NCBI GenBank assembly: GCA_004556345.1
Contig: SFHQ01000050.1
Location: forward strand, 1 to 9,357
From: Clostridiales bacterium
GTDB taxonomy: Bacteria; Bacillota; Clostridia; Oscillospirales; Oscillospiraceae
Direction of reading: 5' to 3'
DNA: 9,357 bases
Below the pieces are notes generated by a model. It was given only the letters and a program-made list of their open reading frames with translations, was not told the origin of the DNA and did no database searches. Of this stretch, positions 7,821 to 9,357 are shown piece after piece (positions within the stretch are counted from its first letter, which is position 1; every line of letters begins with the position of its first letter). Both the position numbers and the translations under genes were made by a program.

Positions 7821-7849
7821 TTGACTAAAAATCAAAAAGCGCATATAAT
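7821..7849 (+). promoter_or_regulatory. Near-consensus sigma-A promoter for the antitoxin RNA
   Basis: The -35 box TTGACT (7821-7826) and a perfect -10 box TATAAT (7844-7849) are separated by exactly 17 bp, in an AT-rich setting. Transcription would start near 7856. No protein-coding gene lies downstream on this strand before a terminator hairpin at 7903-7930, so the product is a short RNA. Confidence 0.85.
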
Positions 7850-7861
7850 ATAAGCGGAGAA

Positions 7862-7893
7862 AATGATGCGATTTTCATCCAGAAAACTTCACC
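7862..7893 (+). repeat. Direct repeat copy A (in antitoxin RNA)
   Basis: Blocks AATGATGCGAT (7862-7872), CATCCA (7876-7881) and ACTTCACC (7886-7893) recur at 8088-8117 with one substitution (ACTCCACC there). The spacers differ: TTT against CG, and GAAA against TCG. The copy forms the predicted antisense recognition segment of the short RNA. Confidence 0.85.
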
Positions 7894-7902
7894 AAAACGA
7901 AA

Positions 7903-7930
7903 CCCCGGAAGAGTGTCGGCTCTTCCGGGG
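7903..7930. terminator. Shared bidirectional intrinsic terminator
   Basis: A perfect 11-bp stem CCCCGGAAGAG (7903-7913) / CTCTTCCGGGG (7920-7930) closes a 6-nt loop TGTCGG. On the minus strand the hairpin is followed by TTTCGTTTTGG, a good U-rich tail for ending the toxin mRNA. On the plus strand it is followed by ATTTCTATTCCCTTTTT, a weaker but T-rich tail for the short RNA. Two convergent promoters point at it, which fits a shared terminator. Confidence 0.88.
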
Positions 7931-7996
7931 ATTTCTATTCCCTTTTTGATTCACGGTTTCCCGCAGAGACATGGGCTTAGAACGCCTCTGGCCAGA

Positions 7997-8107
7997 TTAC
8001 TGCCGGTCCTGTTTCTTCTTGTCCTTTCTGTGATCCAGCCATTTACAGATGTAGTAAGACACTACACCGGCAAGCACAGAAAGTGCGAATGATGCGATCG
8101 CATCCAT
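7997..8107 (-). CDS. 36-residue membrane peptide, putative type I toxin
   Basis: The minus strand encodes MDAIASFALSVLAGVVSYYI followed by CKWLDHRK and a highly charged tail ending in KKKQDRQ. Residues 3-20 form one hydrophobic transmembrane helix and residues 24-36 are mostly charged. The Shine-Dalgarno AGGAGGGAGG (8125-8116) lies 8 nt before the ATG. A sigma-A promoter is found at 8178-8150 and a strong terminator at 7930-7903. One short hydrophobic helix plus a charged tail, with a convergent antisense RNA sharing the terminator, is the plan of Fst/Ldr-type toxins of type I toxin-antitoxin systems, which damage or depolarise the membrane when overproduced. The tail here is basic, unlike the acidic LDEEDD tail of Fst, and I see no clear sequence homology to Fst, so it may be a separate family. 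Another small membrane protein function is possible. Confidence 0.82.
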   Translation of the reverse strand: MDAIASFALSVLAGVVSYYICKWLDHRKDKKKQDRQ

Positions 8108-8117
8108 CGACTCCACC
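8088..8117 (-). repeat. Direct repeat copy B / antisense target over toxin start codon
   Basis: The plus-strand sequence AATGATGCGAT (8088-8098), CATCCA (8101-8106), ACTCCACC (8110-8117) repeats the antitoxin segment at 7862-7893. On the minus strand it covers the last two G of the Shine-Dalgarno sequence, the spacer, the ATG (8107-8105) and codons 2-7. Its centre, GATGCGATCGCATC (8091-8104), is a perfect palindrome that can form GATGC-GATC-GCATC just after the start codon. Confidence 0.85.
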
Positions 8118-8126
8118 TCCCTCCTA

Positions 8127-8140
8127 GCCGAGGGGTCGGC
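8127..8140 (-). promoter_or_regulatory. 5'-leader hairpin of the toxin mRNA
   Basis: Read on the minus strand, GCCGA-CCCC-TCGGC forms a 5-bp stem starting about 3 nt from the predicted 5' end of the toxin mRNA, just before the Shine-Dalgarno sequence. An alternative fold pairs CCCTC of this leader with GAGGG of the Shine-Dalgarno stretch around a 6-nt loop, and would hide the ribosome site. The two folds exclude each other. Folding is by eye only. Confidence 0.6.
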
Positions 8141-8149
8141 AGCAGGGAT

Positions 8150-8178
8150 AGTATACCAGAGCCAGCAGGATTCGACAA
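8150..8178 (-). promoter_or_regulatory. Sigma-A promoter for the toxin mRNA
   Basis: On the minus strand the -35 box TTGTCG (8178-8173) and -10 box TATACT (8155-8150) are separated by exactly 17 bp. The start would be near 8143, giving a leader of about 36 nt and an mRNA of about 250 nt ending at the shared terminator. Confidence 0.75.
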
Positions 8179-8215
8179 TATTTTTAACATAATTCCGCCA
8201 AAAACGATGCTTCCA

Positions 8216-8473
8216 TCACTGCTTGCTGTTCTCCTCCCGCAGCTTGGCCAGGATGTAGGGGTAGCTCTCCAGCCCGTTGTGGGGGAGCAGGCAGTAGGAA
8301 CAGTCTTTGATGCCCCCGCGCATCACAAAGCCACCCCGGCAGTCGGGCATCCGGTAGAGGGGGCAGTAGCAGAAGAGGCAGTTGAATTCCTCCTCCCGCA
8401 CGCCCTTGTGGCAGGGGAAGTATTCACATTCTTTGTTTTGAAACCAGGTGTAGTGCTTGCCGGTCACGTCCAT
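8216..8473 (-). CDS. Cysteine-rich small domain protein
   Basis: This 85-residue protein carries eight cysteines in a pattern like the 'cysteine-rich small domain' family (PF04071-like). They are C16-x4-C21-H22 (ECEYFPCH), C32-x2-C35-x-C37 (FNCLFCYCPLY), C45 and C58-x2-C61 followed by PH65 (IKDCSYCLLPH). The cysteines probably bind zinc or an iron-sulphur cluster; the cellular role is not established, and relatives sometimes neighbour corrinoid genes. I place the start at the ATG at 8473-8471 because TCTCCT at 8481-8486 (AGGAGA on the minus strand) lies 7 nt upstream. An in-frame TTG 11 codons earlier has no ribosome site and lies against the preceding terminator hairpin. It stands between the glycosyltransferase remnant and the small toxin gene, on their strand. 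Confidence 0.85.
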   Translation of the reverse strand: MDVTGKHYTWFQNKECEYFPCHKGVREEEFNCLFCYCPLYRMPDCRGGFVMRGGIKDCSYCLLPHNGLESYPYILAKLREENSKQ

Positions 8474-8506
8474 GGGGGATTCTCCTCTCAATTCAAACTC
8501 ATGCAA

Positions 8507-8538
8507 ACCGCCCCCGCCGGGAAACCAGCGGGGGCGGT
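8507..8538 (-). terminator. Hairpin terminator after the glycosyltransferase remnant
   Basis: ACCGCCCCCGC (8507-8517) and GCGGGGGCGGT (8528-8538) form a perfect 11-bp GC-rich stem. Two inner G-C pairs close a GAAA loop as written on the plus strand. It lies 13 bp beyond the stop codon of the minus-strand glycosyltransferase remnant. The following minus-strand sequence TTTGCATGAGTTTG is only weakly T-rich, so termination efficiency is uncertain. Confidence 0.6.
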
Positions 8539-8551
8539 CGTCGATGCGGAA

Positions 8552-8701
8552 TTACTTGTTGCGGCCGACTGCGGCGGTCTCCAGGACCCGCTGGTCGGCG
8601 CGGTGGTGCTCGATGGGTTTCCACTGCACCTTCCGGCTGAACAGCGCCACCAGGGAGATGGGGATGTAGGTCAGCATGAAGATGTATAGAGTTTTATATA
8701 G
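8552..8701 (-). pseudogene. 3' remnant of a family 2 glycosyltransferase
   Basis: The minus strand, ending at TAA (8554-8552), encodes YIFMLTYIPISLVALFSRKV followed by QWKPIEHHRA and a short tail. The pattern of a hydrophobic stretch (IPISLVALF), K-V-x-W-K-P-I and H-x-R is a typical ending of membrane-associated family 2 glycosyltransferases in Firmicutes. Only about 45 residues remain. Upstream the frame meets a stop at 8704-8702 and the sequence becomes the AT-richer SUKH gene, so the catalytic domain is missing from this place. The codon use is GC-rich like the core genes. The true breakpoint is probably near 8685-8705. The family call rests on this short C-terminal stretch. Confidence 0.62.
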
Positions 8702-9075
8702 TTAAGCAGTGAACTTGCAAGTCTCTTTGCCTCTGCGTTTGGATAAGTTTCATAAACTGTTCCATCAGGACTTTGCCAGATAATAATCCCATCGACTCCT
8801 ATCTCTTCTATAACATACCATGATGCAACCATTTTACCAAATTGTTTCCGTCGTTCTTGAGTTACAGAAACAACGTTGAGGCGAGATATCTTTGTTAAGC
8901 CCGTCAACTCATGCCCATCAAAGCAGGCAAGTCCGATTTCTTTTAAATAGCTACGGTAGTCTTCTGCAAAATGAGTTCTGAGCATGTTCTCCGCATGATC
9001 AATTTCTTCTTCCTTTCGGCCATTGGAACCAATATAGTCCAGACTGCTTTTTATTAAATCGATAACGGCACTCAC
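8671..9075 (-). CDS. SMI1/KNR4 (SUKH) family immunity protein
   Basis: This 134-residue protein begins at a GTG with GGAGG 9 nt upstream, inside the 3' end of the preceding toxin gene. It has the SUKH fold signature. Residues 22-47 (EEEIDHAENMLRTHFAEDYR, then SYLKEIG) match the usual helix with E.EI...E..L...P.DYR.FL...G. FDGHELTGL follows at 52-60, and WYVIEEIG (86-93) plus DGIIIWQSPDGTVYE (95-109) provide the core strands. SUKH proteins neutralise cognate nuclease and other toxins of polymorphic toxin systems by direct binding, which fits the adjacent LHH nuclease. The gene is visibly AT-richer than the left part of the window. Its last 7 or so residues (KLYTSSC) and its TGA (8673-8671) lie in sequence that encodes the glycosyltransferase remnant in another frame, so the natural C-terminus may have been lost or extended. 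Confidence 0.88.
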   Translation of the reverse strand: MSAVIDLIKSSLDYIGSNGRKEEEIDHAENMLRTHFAEDYRSYLKEIGLACFDGHELTGLTKISRLNVVSVTQERRKQFGKMVASWYVIEEIGVDGIIIWQSPDGTVYETYPNAEAKRLASSLLNYIKLYTSSC

Positions 9076-9077
9076 TC

Positions 9078-9357
9078 TTAGATTCCTCCGTTATTAAACA
9101 CATAATTTCCTACGTATTTCCAGAATTCTTTCCGTGTAGTTGCAAACTCTGAACGTACAATTTCTGACTTTTTACCACAAATGTTCAGAATTGCGGAATT
9201 ACCTTGATGCTGTTCTTCTGTCAAAACAGCAAGTGTAGCGTCTGCTTTTTGACCAATATGATGAAGCTGATATGCTTTTCCTGTTGCCGGGTCAATCGGT
9301 GGGTACCCATTTTGCATTCTAACAAGGTTTGTTACCTTTGTTCCATCTGGAAGTCGG
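9078..9357 (-). CDS. LHH-type HNH/EndoVII nuclease toxin, C-terminal domain (5' truncated)
   Basis: The minus-strand frame is open to the right edge, so only the last 92 residues are visible and the ATG at 9317 is internal. The segment GTKVTNLVRMQNGYPPIDP leads into YQLHHIGQK with the LHH triad at 31-33 of the visible part, then LAVLTEEQHQGNSAIL with another conserved histidine (50), and a C-terminal helix ATTRKEFWKYV. This is the layout of the LHH family of HNH/endonuclease VII toxin domains, found at the C-terminus of large secreted polymorphic toxins. Delivery (for example LXG/type VII or another route) would be decided by the missing N-terminal part. It ends 2 bp before the SUKH gene, and the ribosome site for the immunity protein lies within its last codons, so toxin and antidote are translated from one mRNA. 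A detached toxin-tip cassette is also possible. Confidence 0.85.
   Translation of the reverse strand, partial: RLPDGTKVTNLVRMQNGYPPIDPATGKAYQLHHIGQKADATLAVLTEEQHQGNSAILNICGKKSEIVRSEFATTRKEFWKYVGNYVFNNGGI

Larger units (their letters stand above)
7856..7947 (+). ncRNA. Putative type I antitoxin RNA (Fst/par RNA II-like)
   Basis: A short RNA of about 90 nt is predicted from the strong promoter at 7821-7849 to the hairpin terminator at 7903-7930. Its 5' half (7862-7893) contains three blocks, AATGATGCGAT, CATCCA and ACTTCACC. They match, in the same order and orientation, the plus strand over the toxin start at 8088-8117. The RNA is therefore complementary in trans to the toxin mRNA from the end of the Shine-Dalgarno sequence through codon 7, with two unmatched internal bulges and one G-U pair. 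It is also fully complementary to the toxin mRNA 3' end at the shared terminator. Exact ends are estimates from promoter and hairpin positions. A 28-codon frame starting at 7863 runs through the terminator hairpin and is unlikely to be the functional product. Confidence 0.72.

Noticed and set aside
7863..7949. 28-codon plus-strand frame starting ATGATG behind GGAGA in the antitoxin RNA
   Set aside because: It reads through both arms of the terminator hairpin and its composition is dictated by the antisense segment. A non-coding role explains the sequence better, although leaky translation cannot be excluded.
8474..8506. Longer start (TTG at 8506) for the cysteine-rich protein
   Set aside because: No ribosome site precedes it and it adjoins a terminator hairpin, whereas the ATG at 8473 has a well-placed AGGAGA.
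8207..8689. 160-codon plus-strand frame
   Set aside because: It is antisense to the cysteine-rich protein, its terminator and the glycosyltransferase remnant, with no ribosome site and no recognisable domain. It is a shadow of GC-rich codon use.

Overview
The window looks like a chromosomal segment of a gut Clostridia bacterium, most likely from the Oscillospiraceae (Flavonifractor/Lawsonibacter/Oscillibacter-like). The reasons are the high GC content of the core genes, AGGAGG-type ribosome binding sites, a rapZ-whiA pair next to dnaE, a C_GCAxxG_C_C protein, and small accessory modules typical of that group. This placement is inferred from gene content and order, not from a database search.

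Left and central part (1-7723, all + strand): the window opens inside the 3' end of an AlbA_2/RecG-like DNA-binding protein, whose T/Q-rich linker is encoded by a 9/12-bp tandem repeat. Next come rapZ (RNase adapter / nucleotide-binding protein), whiA (LAGLIDADG-fold regulator), a small cysteine-motif C_GCAxxG_C_C protein, dnaE (replicative DNA polymerase III alpha subunit with an apparently intact PHP metal site) and cls (cardiolipin synthase, two HKD motifs). Tight spacing from rapZ to dnaE suggests one or two co-transcribed units. A GC-rich palindrome of dispersed-repeat type lies between dnaE and cls.

Intergenic block 7724-8215: this looks empty to a standard gene caller, but it holds what appears to be a complete type I toxin-antitoxin locus arranged like Fst/par. 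A minus-strand promoter drives an mRNA for a 36-residue membrane peptide with a charged tail. A plus-strand promoter drives a short convergent RNA. Both RNAs end in the same perfect 11-bp bidirectional terminator hairpin. The short RNA carries a second, diverged copy of the toxin translation-initiation region in the orientation that makes it antisense to the toxin start codon and the edge of its Shine-Dalgarno sequence. This is the most interesting feature of the window.

Right part (8216-9357, minus strand): a small eight-cysteine protein is followed by the 3' remnant of a family 2 glycosyltransferase with its terminator. An AT-richer module then abuts this remnant: a SUKH (SMI1/KNR4) immunity protein and the C-terminal end of an LHH-type HNH nuclease toxin that runs off the window. 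The immunity gene reads into the glycosyltransferase remnant and takes its stop codon there, which points to an insertion or recombination breakpoint near 8685-8705.
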